Assembly: GCA_963930655.1 (NCBI GenBank)
Contig: OZ005615.1
Span: forward strand, 11,984,001-12,048,000
Source of the DNA: Myrica gale
Taxonomy: Eukaryota > Streptophyta > Magnoliopsida > Fagales > Myricaceae
Length of the DNA stretch: 64,000 bases
Reading direction: 5' to 3'
Position 1 is the first letter of the stretch, and the number at the start of each line of letters is the position of its first letter. A program made the position numbers and the translations under genes. Under the pieces are notes generated by a model. It was not told the DNA's origin. It did not search any database and saw nothing but the letters and a program-made list of their open reading frames with translations. Positions 47,345-61,100 of this stretch are shown in pieces.

Positions 47345-47353
47345 TATATAAAT
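47345..47353 (+). promoter_or_regulatory. TATA box of the PDR gene
   Basis: The sequence tatataaat is followed by a CT-rich leader (about 47420-47455) and the ATG at 47658. This predicts a 5' untranslated leader of about 280 bases, unless a leader intron is present. Confidence 0.65.
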
Positions 47354-47657
47354 GTCAAGCTTTCCCGTTGCTAGAAGGAGAACGAAAAGCTAAACCAACT
47401 TACGGAGAACCACTACTCGTTTATGTCTTTCACCCTTTTTTCTTTTCCCTCTTCTTAGGACTGAGTCTGGTATCTTTGGTCCGTTAGCCTGTACATCGAG
47501 GAACCTATCTGGGTTTTGGTGGGCTTTTGCAGTTGTTGCAGCGCCATTCTTTGGTTTCTGAAATCTTACAAATATTCAAGTGGATACTGAAGAAATATTT
47601 CTGGGGTTTGGCGGGTTCTAGCGGTTTTAGTAATCTTTAGTCGATCGGGTTCCAGTA

Positions 47658-50600
47658 ATGGATGCCGGTGACATTTACAAGGCCACGGGTAGTTTACGAT
47701 TACGCAGTTCGTCGACATGGAGGAACAGCGGTATGGACGTTTTCTCGAGGTCTTCACGGGAGGAAGACGACGAAGAAGCTCTCAAATGGGCTGCCCTTGA
47801 AAAACTTCCAACGTTTGATCGTCTAAGAAAAGGTATACTAACTACTTCAAAAGGCGACGCCAATGAAATCAATATAGAAAATATTGGATTAGAAGAGAGG
47901 AAGAAATTGCTCGAGAAGTTTATGAAAGTAGCCGAAGAGGATAATGGAAAGTTCTTGCTGAAGATCAGGGATCGGATAGATAGGTAAGAGCTCTTCCAAT
48001 TATGCTTCCTTGTCTTTTTTCTGTCAAGTTTTTTTTTGACTGACGTAATGGCGTCAATTAACGCGTTTAGTCCCTCAAGTGCAATTAATTAATTCCTCTG
48101 TAACGCAATTGATATTCTTTGCTTGTTGGAATTTTTCCCAGAGTTGGAATTGATCTTCCAACAATCGAAGTCCGATTTGAGCACGTTAATGTCGAGGCCG
48201 AAGCTTATGTCGGAAGCAGAGCGTTGCCTACATTCATTAATTTCAGTGTCAACATTGTCGAGGTAACCATTTGCATACTATAAGATCATAGGTTAAATTT
48301 CTACTTGTGTGTCTTCAAGTACTTTTATCAAGTTGTTTTCCAACTTACGTTTGAACTATATGCGCAGGGGTTTTTGAATTCTCTTCATATTCTACCAAGT
48401 AAAAAGAAACAGGTGTCTATCCTTAAAGATGTTAGCGGAATCATCAAGCCTAAGAGGTGAAAAAAAGCTCATTCGTTATGGTGAATTGCATTGTGAATAT
48501 TTAGAACGATTTCTGGGAACTCATATTATCCCTTTTGGCTTTTGGTGGATGTGTATTTGACAGAATGACATTACTATTGGGTCCTCCAAGTTCTGGAAAG
48601 ACAACACTCCTATTGACATTGGCTGGAAAGCTTGACCCGGATCTAAAGGTGGAAATAAATTAATTTCAGCTTCTTTTTTCTTGGTCCCTCAATTCTTAGC
48701 TCTGTTTAAGCTCTCTCTCACATCCAATCTCTAATTCGAAATTCGGAACTTCTCATTTCAGTTTGCTGGAAGGGTGACTTATAACGGCCATGACATGAAA
48801 GAGTTTGTACCTCAGAGAACTGCTGCCTATATCAGTCAACATGATGTCCACATTGGAGAAATGACTGTAAGGGAAACGTTGGCCTTCTCTGCAAAGTGCC
48901 AAGGAGTTGGATCACGCTATGGTTAGTTAATTAACTCACTGGATCACTTCTTGGCCATGAGTAATCAGTAAATACACAGAAAATATGACTATTATTTTTC
49001 AAAAACCTGCAGATATGCTAGCAGAGTTGTCTAGAAGAGAAAAAGAGGCAAATATTAAACCTGATCCAGATATTGATGTCTATATGAAGGTGAGACAGAA
49101 GCTCTTAGCCAGCAGTTTTTATCCGTAGGAGATCTCTAGCACTTGGTTTGAAAAATTAATGTTTTCTCTTTTTACCTTCTGAGGAAAATATCTGGAACTC
49201 ATAATAATAATAACTTAACAAATTCCAGTACAAACTACACCGCCAATACTTGCATCTGAATCTTAGCATGATCATCTCAGATGTGAGGTTCAATGTCACT
49301 GTTGGATCTAGTGGAGTCACAACGTAACATTTTTTAAGATAGTCTTACAGTGAGTGATGATGGATTTCTTCTCTTTATTGGCTTCTGATGCATCAGGCAG
49401 CAACCACTGAAGGTCAGGAGGCAGATGTGGTGACAGACTACATATTAAAGGTGACTTTGCTTATTCCCATTGAGTTCTGTTCTTGGAAAATGGATATTGG
49501 GAATGAAGAAGCATTTGCATCATATCCTTCAGATTTCTTTAATTTGCTTTACCTTGAAATTACAGGTTCTGGGTTTAGACGTATGTGCTGATACGATGGT
49601 AGGAGATGAAATGTTGAGGGGAATTTCTGGTGGACAAAGGAAGCGTGTTACAACAGGTACACCCACTACATAGGAAATATAATTCACTTCCGTTGCTACG
49701 AACTGCCTGTATGATAATCTAGACAAACCAAATTACAGGGGAAATGCTTGTTGGACCAGCAAAGGCATTGTTTATGGATGAAATATCCACTGGATTGGAC
49801 AGCTCAACAACTTTCCAAATTGTGAATTCTCTGAGGCACTATGTTCATATTCTAGATGGAACAGCTGTCATCTCTCTACTGCAGCCGGCACCAGAGACTT
49901 ATGATCTTTTTGATGACATTATTCTCCTCTCCGATGGCTACATTGTGTACCAGGGACCCCGTGGAAATGTCCTCGAGTTTTTTGAATCCATGGGCTTCCA
50001 ATGTCCTCGCAGGAAAGGCGTGGCTGACTTTCTGCAAGAGGTTAGTCTAAATCCAGACTTGGTTGGATTAATCCATAATAAGGCATTCAAATGTTTTTCA
50101 ATCAAAACCTATGGTGTTAGAAGAAGAGCCTCATCATATGAACCTTACATGTGGAGTATCATGTCTCTTATTTATTTATGATCATTTGGTCATAGGTGAC
50201 GTCAAAGAAAGATCAAGAGCAATATTGGGCACGCAAAGAAGTGAGTTACAGATTTGTCACAGTCCAGGAATTTGCGGAGGCATTCCAGTCATACCATGTG
50301 GGAAGAAGAATAGGAGATGAACTTGCAGCTCCATATGACAAGACAAAAAGCCACCCAGCTGCTTTGACAACCGCAAAGTTTGGTGTTAGCCAGAAGGAGC
50401 TGTTAAAAGCTTCGTTTGCCAGAGAATACTTGATGATGAAGAGGAATTCATTTGTTTACATCTTCAAGTTGACGCAAGTACGTTGTAGATTTTATTTTAT
50501 TTTTCCTTTCATTTTTCTTTAAACAGGATCTTTACGACTTTTCCTTATCTGCTTCTAGCTTGTAGTGATGGCACTGTTTGCAATGACCATTTTCCTACGG

Positions 50601-53600
50601 ACGAAGATGCCTCGCAATGATTCAACCGATGGATCAATCTATACAGGGGCTTTGTTCTTCTCTGTGATTATGCTCATGTTTAATGGAATGGCAGAGCTGT
50701 CCATGACGATTGTGAAGCTACCTGTATTTTACAAGCAAAGGGACCTCCTCTTCTATCCGTCGTGGGTTTATGCTCTTCCCTCATGGATCCTCAAAATCCC
50801 GATAACCTTTTTAGAAGTTGGCGTTTGGGTATTCATGACCTATTATGTCATTGGATTTGATCCAGATGCCGGAAGGTAGTTATACTGAACTTGGTAGCAC
50901 ATTTGGAGATTGGTTTAGCCATATGTGTTCTAGTCCAAATGACAATTGGGAATACCGTATTGCAGGTTGTTCAAGCAATTCTTGCTGCTGGTACTTACAA
51001 ACCAAATGGCGTCTGCATTATTCCGATTTATTGCAGCAATGGGTAGGGACATGATCGTTGCTAACACTTTTGGGTCATTTGCTCTTCTCTTGCTGTTTGC
51101 ATTGGGTGGCTTTATCCTCTCCAAAGGTAATGTTATATCATAACGAGGATTTATTTTAACTTCTTTTCCCCTCGTTTAGCACACCATAATCTTAAAAAGT
51201 GGTCCTTTCTTCCGTTTTCTTGTTTCTTCAGATGATATAAAGAAATGGTGGTTATGGGGGTACTGGGCATCGCCTCTGATGTATGCGCAAAATGCAGTAG
51301 TAGTTAACGAGTTCCTGGGGAACAATTGGAGACAAGTAATTTCTTGAATTAGTCTTTTTGATTATATTTGTGATAGCTCCCTCTTAATAAAAAGCTAATG
51401 TGGGATTAAATTTAACAATAAAGGTTCTCCCAAACACAACCGAACCATTGGGAATTACAGTGCTGAAGTCGCGGAACTTCTTCACAAAATCATATTGGTA
51501 CTGGATAGGGATAGGGGCCTTGTTTGGATATACCATACTTTTCAACATTGGTTTCACCGTTGCTCTCGAGTATCTCAACCGTGGGTATCTCCAACTTTTT
51601 CAATTGAAGCCCTCTAAATCTAGGTGCTTTTGTGTTAATAATCTACAATTGACTGTGCAGCATTTGGGAAGGCACAGACTGTCAAATCAGATGAACCGGA
51701 AAGCAATGAACAGTCGAATAAGACAGGAGAAGGCATACAGTTATCAAACAGAGGAAACAGCTCAAGTCATCATCCTACAACCATAGGTAATTCATGGCTC
51801 ATATTGTGTGTCGTGACTTCTAAATGTCAGAATTTTATAAGGGTTCATATTACTCTTGAGATTCCAATTCAAGTTATATTGATTATTGACATGCAGGAAG
51901 TGAACGTGAAAGTAGGAGGGGAAGTACCTCCACCAGGTCCGCATCTGCAATTGAGGCCGTTCGTAGTGGGCAAAGAGGAATGGTGCTTCCATTTGCTCAA
52001 CATTCGATCACTTTTGATGACGTTATATATTCAGTTGACATGCCACAGGTGAATTAAATAATAAATTCGTTGAACTGAAGAAGTTTCTTGTATTGAATTT
52101 CAAATTAGTTGGTCCAGAAACTAGATAACTGATTGTTTCAATTGAACATGCAGGAAATGAAGAACCAGGGTGTCCTTGAAGATAAATTGGTGCTGCTGAA
52201 GGGTGTGAGTGGTGCTTTCAGGCCGGGTGTTCTCACAGCTCTGATGGGTGTTAGTGGTGCTGGTAAAACAACTCTGATGGATGTGCTTGCTGGTAGGAAA
52301 ACTGGTGGATATATTGAGGGGAACATCACAATTTCAGGGCACCCAAAGAAGCAAGAAACATTTGCTCGAATTTCAGGGTACTGTGAACAAAATGACATTC
52401 ATTCTCCTCATGTTACTGTCTATGAGTCCTTGCTCTACTCAGCATGGCTCCGGTTATCTTCTGATGTTGATTCAGAAACGAGAAAGGTTAGTATCTCAAA
52501 CAGAACTCTGTTTCCGGTGCTTTCTGTTCTTAGTGCCGGTTTCTTTTTATGCAATTGAAAATTTGGCTTGAATACCACTGCCTAAAGTCCAGATTCATGA
52601 TTCTGAAAAACGTTTGCAGATGTTCATTGAGGAAGTCATGGAGCTTGTGGAGTTGAAACCATTAAGGAACGCACTTGTTGGGTTGCCTGGTGTGGATGGT
52701 CTCTCTACCGAACAGCGCAAGAGGCTCACTATTGCAGTTGAGCTTGTGGCGAATCCCTCCATAATATTCATGGATGAGCCAACTTCAGGTCTAGACGCAA
52801 GAGCCGCTGCAATTGTGATGAGAACAGTTAGGAACACTGTGGACACAGGAAGGACTGTGGTGTGCACAATCCATCAGCCAAGCATTGACATATTTGAAGC
52901 TTTTGATGAGGTAAGAACCATTGGTTGTCAACAGAAGTTGTTGTTTCTCTTTTGGGCTGGAGCATGACCTATAAAACATGTATTGCAGCTTTTCCTATTG
53001 AAGCGTGGAGGACAAGAGATATATGTCGGGCCATTGGGTCGTCACTCTTGCGATCTTATCCAGTATTTTGAGGTAAAGATACTAGAGAAACAATGAAAAG
53101 GGCCATATATTTTGGTCTACCCTGTAAATTTCCTAATCTGTATACCCTTGATTTGCATCCAGAGCATTGAAGGAATAAAGAAAATTAAAGACGGCTACAA
53201 TCCAGCAACTTGGATGTTGGAAGTTACAACTCCAGGGGAAGAAGCTGCTTTGGGTGTTGATTTTACTGCTACGTATAGAAACTCAGAGCTGTACAGGTAT
53301 GTTCCAGATGAAACTAGCTGACTGCATTAGGTGACTGAAAAAAAGAGAGGAAAAATATTCCTTCTCGACAATGTATGTATAAGATCGCTGTCATTAAGGC
53401 TGAAACTTCTACTACCGCGTGGCATATTGCATCAGGAGGAACAAAACACTGATTCAAGAATTGAGCAAGCCTGCTCCTGGTTCAGAGGACCTCTATTTCC
53501 CAACTCAATACTCACAATCATTTTTCACCCAATCCGTGGCTTGCTTATGGAAACAGAGCTGGTCCTATTGGCGCAACCCACCATATACTGCCGTGAGATT

Positions 53601-54659
53601 TCTCTTCACCGTCTTCATAGCCTTGATGTTCGGGACAATGTTCTGGAACCTTGGCTCCAAATAGTAAGTCACTGCTTGAAGACTCCTAAAAATTGTAAGA
53701 CGTTCATGGTTCACCTCTACATATTTCTCAAAGCTCACTTTTGAATTTCAAAATGCAGCAAGAAACGACAGGATTTATCTAATGCGATGGGTTCCATGTA
53801 TGCTGCTGTTCTCTTCCTTGGCGTCCAAAATGCTTCATCCGTGCAGCCTGTTGTGGCTGTCGAACGAACGGTGTTCTACCGAGAAAGAGCTGCTGGAATG
53901 TATTCTGCCTTGCCATATGCATTTGCACAGGTATCTTGGTTCACAAAGTTAACACCCGCCCCCACCCCCCTCTAATCTTTTAAATGATATTGTATGCTAA
54001 TTCCAATTGGCGCCTTTTGTTGCAGGTTGCGATTGAGCTTCCATATGTTTTTATGCAAGCTGCAGTCTACGGCATTATAGTTTATGCAATGATTGGATTT
54101 GAATGGACTGTTGCCAAATTCTTTTGGTATATGTTTTTCATGTTCTTCACATTGCTGTACTTCACCTTCTATGGCATGATGAGCGTGGCTTTCACTCCAA
54201 ACCACCATATTGCTTCTATAACATCCTCAGCATTTTATGCCGTATGGAACCTATTTTCCGGATTCATAGTCCCACGAACAGTAAGTATTCGTCACTTCTG
54301 ATGTGCAGGTTTTAAGTGTAGAGATAGATATATAAATACTTATTGCATTTGCTAACTCTCTTTTTCTTTTTCTGTTTTCTCCCCTTCACCAACTACAGAG
54401 GATTCCGGTGTGGTGGAAGTGGTACTACTGGCTATGTCCAATTGCTTGGACTTTGTACGGATTGGTTGTTTCACAATTTGGAGATATAAAGGACAAATTT
54501 GAAGGCACTGATGAAACAGTGGAAGACTATGTGAGAGACTATTTAGGATTCAAGCACGATTTTCTGGGAGTGGTGGCAGTTGTGGTCGCTGGGTTTGCTG
54601 TGCTGTTTGCAGTTATCTTTGCCTTTTGCATCAAGGTTTTTAATTTCCAAAGAAGATGA
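47658..54659 (+). CDS. PDR1: PDR-type full-size ABCG transporter, PDR1-like, 24 exons
   Basis: ATP-driven exporter of the plasma membrane; cluster I relatives (NpPDR1/NtPDR1, AtABCG40) export defence terpenoids or transport ABA. GT-AG exons by eye: 47658-47983, 48142-48262, 48368-48456, 48564-48648, 48762-48921, 49013-49089, 49397-49450, 49566-49656, 49739-50040, 50196-50477, 50559-50875, 50966-51126, 51232-51335, 51424-51580, 51661-51786, 51897-52048, 52154-52486, 52620-52910, 52989-53072, 53163-53296, 53436-53663, 53759-53930, 54026-54280, 54399-54659. Sum 4362 nt, 1453 residues, normal for PDR. First cassette: Walker [10 protein letters not shown] (185-193), signature SGGQRKR (325-331), Walker B LFMDE (345-349). 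Second: GVSGAGKTT (900-908), LSTEQRKR (1007-1014), IIFMDEP (1027-1033). Each is followed by about six membrane segments. N terminus has [15 protein letters not shown] terminus ends FNFQRR, like NtPDR1. No stop or frameshift. The substrate cannot be read from sequence. Confidence 0.95.
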
Positions 54660-57019
54660 GAAAAATTTTCTGATTAAATTTGTATTGGATGTTTTTAGCA
54701 TATTTTCATTGTCCAACTTCTTTCGTCTCTTTCACCTATTCCATGTTGTATAATGGCAACAAATTGTTGATGTAAAACAGTATCAGTTCCAAATGTTTCT
54801 CTAAATTACTTCCGTCCACTGCTATAAAACTTGGTTTCGAATGGAAATCACTGGAATCTCGATCTTTTCTAGGGACCTAAAATGTAGAAGGGTAATCCAA
54901 ACTTGGCTTAATCCACTGTATCCAGTCCCGGAAATGAAATGCTCATCAATAGGATTGGGGACAAAGTGTTGCAAATGAAGAAAATTACTCACCAGCGCAA
55001 ACACGACTTTTGACAGTAAACAGATTTTCTCCTGCTCACTTGTAGCGTAAAAGAAAGAAACAGTTCCATTTATCTTGTTCCATGGCATTGCGGCGGAACG
55101 GGGTCCTTTGCTTTTGGGCCGATCCTGGCTTTTGCCACTGATCTGGTTCTTGGAAACAAAACAGGCTTCTAAAGGCCGACAAAAGAACATTAATAAAAAA
55201 AAAACAAGGCCGTCTAGAAGTAAAAACAAAAGCCTATACGACGGCAGCAAAGGGCTTGGACATACAGTGCCCAAGTTTGATTAAAATAAAAATTTATAAA
55301 TTGAGTACAAAGCCTAAAGGACAAAGATAAGGCCCATGCCATTACCTCTGTATAGGCTTGGGTACAAAAGCCTAAAGGACAAAATCCTTGGGAGTTCTCA
55401 CAAACTGGATTCTCAATTGAATTGGCAATGTCAACTGCAGTCTGGAACTAGAACTGTCGTTTACCCTTTCAAAGTACTTCTTCAACTTCTTTTTTGTATG
55501 AAAACAAATAATATATTTGAAAAACCTAAATTAAGGTTTCTAGATGCACCTAATCAGAAGTTCTTGCAATCAATTTAGTGACCAGGCAATTATTCCAGAG
55601 GATGAGCTGGGTTTTTTTTCTCTGTTTTAGGGTGGAAACTTAAAACTTCAGCTGAAGTTAGTGATGCCCTGGGCTGAATGACTCAAGGACGGGCCAGGAT
55701 TAATGCCATTCGATCAACATCATAAGAGAAAATCACATCCTCTCAACTGGGCCTGATCCATATGTTACAAATTGGTAAGAGATAGTGAATCGCAGCGATC
55801 ACAACCGTTGAAATAAAACTAACCCCTACCCAAGTGTCATACAACCTATTGGTGACAGGCTTCCTGTTATGTTAACGTTGTCCTTCAAGGAGGTGAACGG
55901 TTAGAGGACAAAAGGGTCCAAATAGGGGGATAACCATCGGACTACAGGGCTTGGAGACAAATTTTTTAAAGGATTACATACCTTTTTAGTTTATGAATTT
56001 TACATCTTTTTAAAATATAGTCCGGAATTTTCACTTTAGTCACAAGTAATTTTTGGGTTTTTTTAATTTTATCATTACATCCTTTCGCTGGCTTAAAGTA
56101 TAGTCACCCAATTGATCGTACACGTGTCGGAACCTAATCCTGACTGGACTTAAAATCAACTGAATAACTTTTTTGACAAAATAGAAAAATTCAAGGACTA
56201 TTGGTGATCATATTGAAAACCATATAACTAATTTTTTAAAGGGTGTAAAACTCAAGAAGGAAAAAGTTGTTTTAACCCAATTCTTAAAGAACCAAATCCA
56301 AGGGTTAAGCCAAAAACTAGCTGCCTTTGGTGTGTTTGGTCCCTCACGTCGGAGACGGTTGAGGGAAGTACACTAGGCGAGAATAAGTAGAAGAGACATG
56401 AGATTCGAGATGGTAGAGAGATGGATGCTTGGTTTCCAGCAAACTATGAAGAACAAAAAGAAGTTGTTACGTGTATATATATGTATATATATATATAAAC
56501 ATGTAACATATAATATATATATTATATTTATGAAATTATTTTGGAAACAATTGATAGTCCAACGAGTTACAAATTGTGAATTGAGAATTATATGAGTTAA
56601 GGACATAACCGGAGATATGATTTCGGTCATATTGATTGATGTGAAATATAGTTTGGTGGAAGGATATATAAACAAATAATTGTTAGCAGAAGAGATTTCA
56701 CAAATCAATTTTAAATACTCGGGAGTAAATTGTGATATGTTAATGGACATGATCACAATTAGTATAAGCCTAAAATTCAGAAAATAATGAAATTTCTTTT
56801 TCATGTGATCCTATAGTCGGGATCTGAGGTCCCTAACGATCTCAGGCTATATCACATCTAGGGTTTAGAAAAAGATTATATGATATCTTCTAGACAATTG
56901 GTCATTATGACTTTGAGAAACCCTGTGACGACTGTTAGGCGTAGAAATGAATGAGATAGAACATTTGGGCTGCTCCATTATGAAATCGAACGACTTAAGG
57001 CATGAGATCAACAAGACCT
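54660..57019. other. 3' flank of the PDR gene and intergenic region
   Basis: No gene was recognised. The word gcctaaaggacaaa occurs at about 55303 and 55370 in a small direct duplication. An AT-dinucleotide-rich stretch lies at about 56464-56530. The minus-strand frame 54822-55274 lacks an ATG and family features. Confidence 0.45.
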
Positions 57020-58161
57020 GAACTCAAACTGTCCATAACGTGGACAATTCAAGAATTACACCAAGTTCGTTATCCGAACTCCGTGTAATTCTTAAACGGG
57101 TGCTAAGGCTACTAATGAATGCATGACATAATAGCAAAAACCATTCGAACGTACATAATCGTCCAAACCATACATATAAGCTTTCGGACGCATTTTGCAA
57201 AGCGTTCGAACCAAAAATAGAGTCCAGAAAAACATAATCCATCTGGACTGCGATTGTCGAACAATACAGTTCATCAACGCACAGACTCCATTTTCACCGT
57301 AAATTCTTGCCAAAATTAACCAAAATCACAAGCACTTCAATGTAAATACATCACAACCAACCTTAAACTCTATTGCTATCATTTTAGACCCTAAATTTTT
57401 GAAAAACACATGCTTTCATATCCTAAAATCCATGATTTTCATCCTAAAATAATCCAATACCAAATTCTAAATTTGTTGCTCCTTCCACACCCTATTCAAT
57501 AAGGTTGGACACCTAAAATCAGCTCTCATCTTCTCCTCATGCTTAAATCTCTCGTTTTCTAAGTATTTTCCGTTTTTCCTCCACTGTCTGCGATTTTGCC
57601 ACTTTCATACGATTGATTATCGTTTGGACTCATAAATGGAGTTTGGACACCTATGTGTATTAGTTTTTGAAGGAATTGTTGCCGCCTTAAATTTCATAAC
57701 CGTCCAAACTACGACATTCTCATCCAAATGACAGCTTACAGTTCACGGTACTGTTTTAGTAATCCTCAAATGACAGCGTTTGGTCATAAAATTATTGTTC
57801 GGATGATACATCATTGTCCGAACACTTGCTTATATTTTACGACACCGTTTTAGAAATACCAAGACGCTAGTGTCTGATCATAAACAACAACGTCCGGATG
57901 ATATATTATGCGTCTGAACGATATCTTACATTTCCCGACGCCGTATGTAAATCCTCAAACGACAGCATCTTTATAAAAGGATTGTAAACGAAAGCGTCCT
58001 GACCGTATAAACACGCATTCAGACGATTTATTTTATATAATACGACACCGTTCGAGCTATAGTAAAAATTATGGACAGTTACCTTGACGTCCGAACGAGT
58101 TTTGACTAACTTTTTTTTGCTCTTTTTTTAAAGCTTATACAATTATATATTAGCAAGTTTT

Positions 58162-61100
58162 TGTGACACCCCTTCCCTAAATCCCCTAATTTATCTAAAT
58201 TTCTTAATTTCCTCGATTTCTCGTATTTAGCCTATTAATGATTATGATCATGATTGTCTCTATTTTTACCGGTTTCTATGCATTCAAAATTCTTCCAATT
58301 TCGTATTTAAAACCTTAGTATTCCTATTTCTTGATTTAACCACAAGATATTTTTCCTAAGTATACATCAATAGCTCATATTTAACATCTTCTAAATACTA
58401 GGTTTGATTTCTTAACACATGATTCATTCGGTTCTAATCGTACTAATGAATATCGGTATGCTTACTCTCTTTCACTCTTCATTTTCTTGCTTACATCTAA
58501 AATCTTTACCTAGTGTCAATCTTGATTACTCTATCACTAATCTCGATTAGGTACTTGACTAATTACCTATTTCCTTTTCTAACATATGCATTGATTAACT
58601 TTGTAACTTAGCTAATTATTTTGTTAACCTAAGTCTACTTTGATGTCATGTTGGTCCCACTTTCTCTCTCCTCCCTAGGGCACACGGCACACATATGAAA
58701 ATCTTGGCTTTGTCTTGTTCTCTGTCTTTTTCCCTTGTCCCATGTTTTTGGCCTTTGTTGCATAAATAGTGAGATGCAAAATTGAACCAACCGGCCATGC
58801 TTGCTTATAATCACAAATTGATGTGATTTTGAGATGAACTTAGCTTGTGTAAGTGTCCTTGATCAGCACCTAGGGAAGGGGGAGTGTGCCATTTGGCTCC
58901 TCCAGCCCTTATACCGCCCAAGCCACCCAATCAAGGGGCTTGCTTGTGGCAGCCACCTCTTGACCAAATGATGGCAAGGTTGGCTATAAAAGCCAACCCT
59001 TGCCATGCATTCCTCACACCATAGCCGACCATTTGAGTTAGAGAGAAGGGAGTGAGTGTTGAGAGCATTCGGCCAAGAGGGAAAGGAAAGAGAGAAAGGA
59101 GAGAAAGAGGAGAGCAAGAAGAGAAGGAAGGAAGGTGAAAACTTCCATGCCAAGATAGATTGGCAAGGGGTTCGGCCAAGGCCTTGAACACTCCCTTGCA
59201 CCTCCTCTTCTCTATTTTCTCATCATCATTTCCACTTCTTCTTAGCCTTAGATCAGTTTCATTAACCTATAGATCTTGTGTTTATAGGAGAACATCAAGA
59301 GCTACCCGAGATCACCAAGGTAAGGGTTAGAACTTCATGCTTTAGTGAGGGTTTAGACTCTTGTGTTTTGTGAATGGATAGCATGTTCTTTTGTGATGTT
59401 TGATCATGCTTATTGATGTACATAGAGCTGTGATTCAATGATGAATATGTTAAGGTCAGGTTGGGTTCAACATTTTACAAAAAGAACGATACAAGGATGC
59501 CATGAAGTAAAACCTAATCTAGACTCCCTTGCATGATAAAGCTTGATGAATATTACTTATAATATGCTTGCTGAGTTGGTTTGATGATTCAAAGCATTCT
59601 TGATATAATCCATGAGCTATGACAGTGGGAATAGGTCTTATAGACCACGGTTTGGTCAATGAAAATGATGTTGAATGTTGCATGTTGCATTACATGGTTC
59701 TATGATGCAATGTTATGAATATGTGATATGAAATGATGATGCAATAATGAGTATGATGATGAAAGTATCCCTGATCAAGAAGAGGCCAAATGGGGCCAAA
59801 TAAAGGAGCCTTGAGCTCAAGAAAGAAGTTATGAAAGATGAAAGAGGTTATGAAAGATGGAAGTATGAAAATAATGCCTTGTGCATATCCTATGATGATG
59901 TTACAAATGATCATTGTTTGCCTTCAATTTTCTTGAAGAATCCTTATGTTATGTGCTCTGTAAGTTCATATGTTTTGGTAGATTAGATGTATCATTAGCC
60001 TAAAGTTATAAAAGCGATAATCGATCAAATGCATGAACATTTAGCTAGGGTTTTAGTCAATGTACTTTTGCCAAATTTGTTAGGGTAAAAGTGTCCAAAA
60101 TGAGAAAATGATTACATGGTTGGATAGAACACGAAAAACTGATGGGGGAGCCCATATTGGAGCTCAATCGGAGTTTAAATAAGGGCTCAAATCACAAAGC
60201 CAGTATAGGAGCCTAAGTGGATTTTAGGCCCAATATCCTTAAAAGAACACTATGTCCACTAATACTTTGAGAAAGGGCCCAGTGTGGTCTAAAGAGGCCC
60301 AATAGGCCTTGATTTGAAGTTTAATGTTCTGAAATTCTCTAGTTATTATCATGGTTGTTTTAATTGTCAACGATTCATTTCCTAACATGTTTTTCTATTT
60401 ATGATTCCCTCAAAATTTGCATTGTTACTTATGTAATGTCTGGATATGTTATTGCATTCATAAGAGGGAAAACAAAGTGAGGAACCCCTAGCCTGTGAGG
60501 GTTCCCCGAATGGTAGTGACAGTACCGGGCACTTAGGAGATGTGCAACCCACCGCTATAGGGAGTGGGTGAGCTCCTTTATAAACGCTAAGGCGTAATGT
60601 TATGATAAGGGTCCTAGTGCTGGAAGCACGGGACAGTCCTATAGAAGGGGAGGGGACGCACAAGCCGACTCTGGGGGTGAACAAAGCAGACACCGGGAAC
60701 TCCTCAGGAACCAATGATGGTGTGATGCATTGCATACTTCAGATTGTCTGTGCTTATACTTATTGACCTGGAAGTTTGTTCTACATCATGCTTTGATGAA
60801 TTATATGCACTGTATTTGTTTGATCATGCTTTCCCCACCCCCACCTTACTGAGTCAATAGGACTCACCCTTTTCTCTTATGTTGTTTTTGCAATACTTGG
60901 CGACTTTGGTATTGAAGAATGAAGCTATTCGAGGAAGAGTTGACCTATGATTTCCACCCCTATGTTCTGGTGCTCAAGATTTGGACATGGGTCTCGGATT
61001 CCCTTGGAGTATCAGTGGAGCATGAGGCCCACTGGTTCTTCAGGGAGGCCCAACCCCCATCTCATGTACCCCACCCCATGTACCCCAACCCCCATCTCAA

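Noticed and set aside
48061-48136. Possible upstream or alternative exon in the first PDR intron
   Set aside because: The exon chain is already in frame across this intron, and no family sequence is found in it.
54822-55274. 150-codon minus-strand frame downstream of the PDR gene
   Set aside because: It starts at TTG rather than ATG, has no family features and lies in the 3' flank.
55965-56260. Possible inverted-repeat element with attttttaaagg at both edges
   Set aside because: The edge words are in direct, not inverted, orientation and no target duplication was found.
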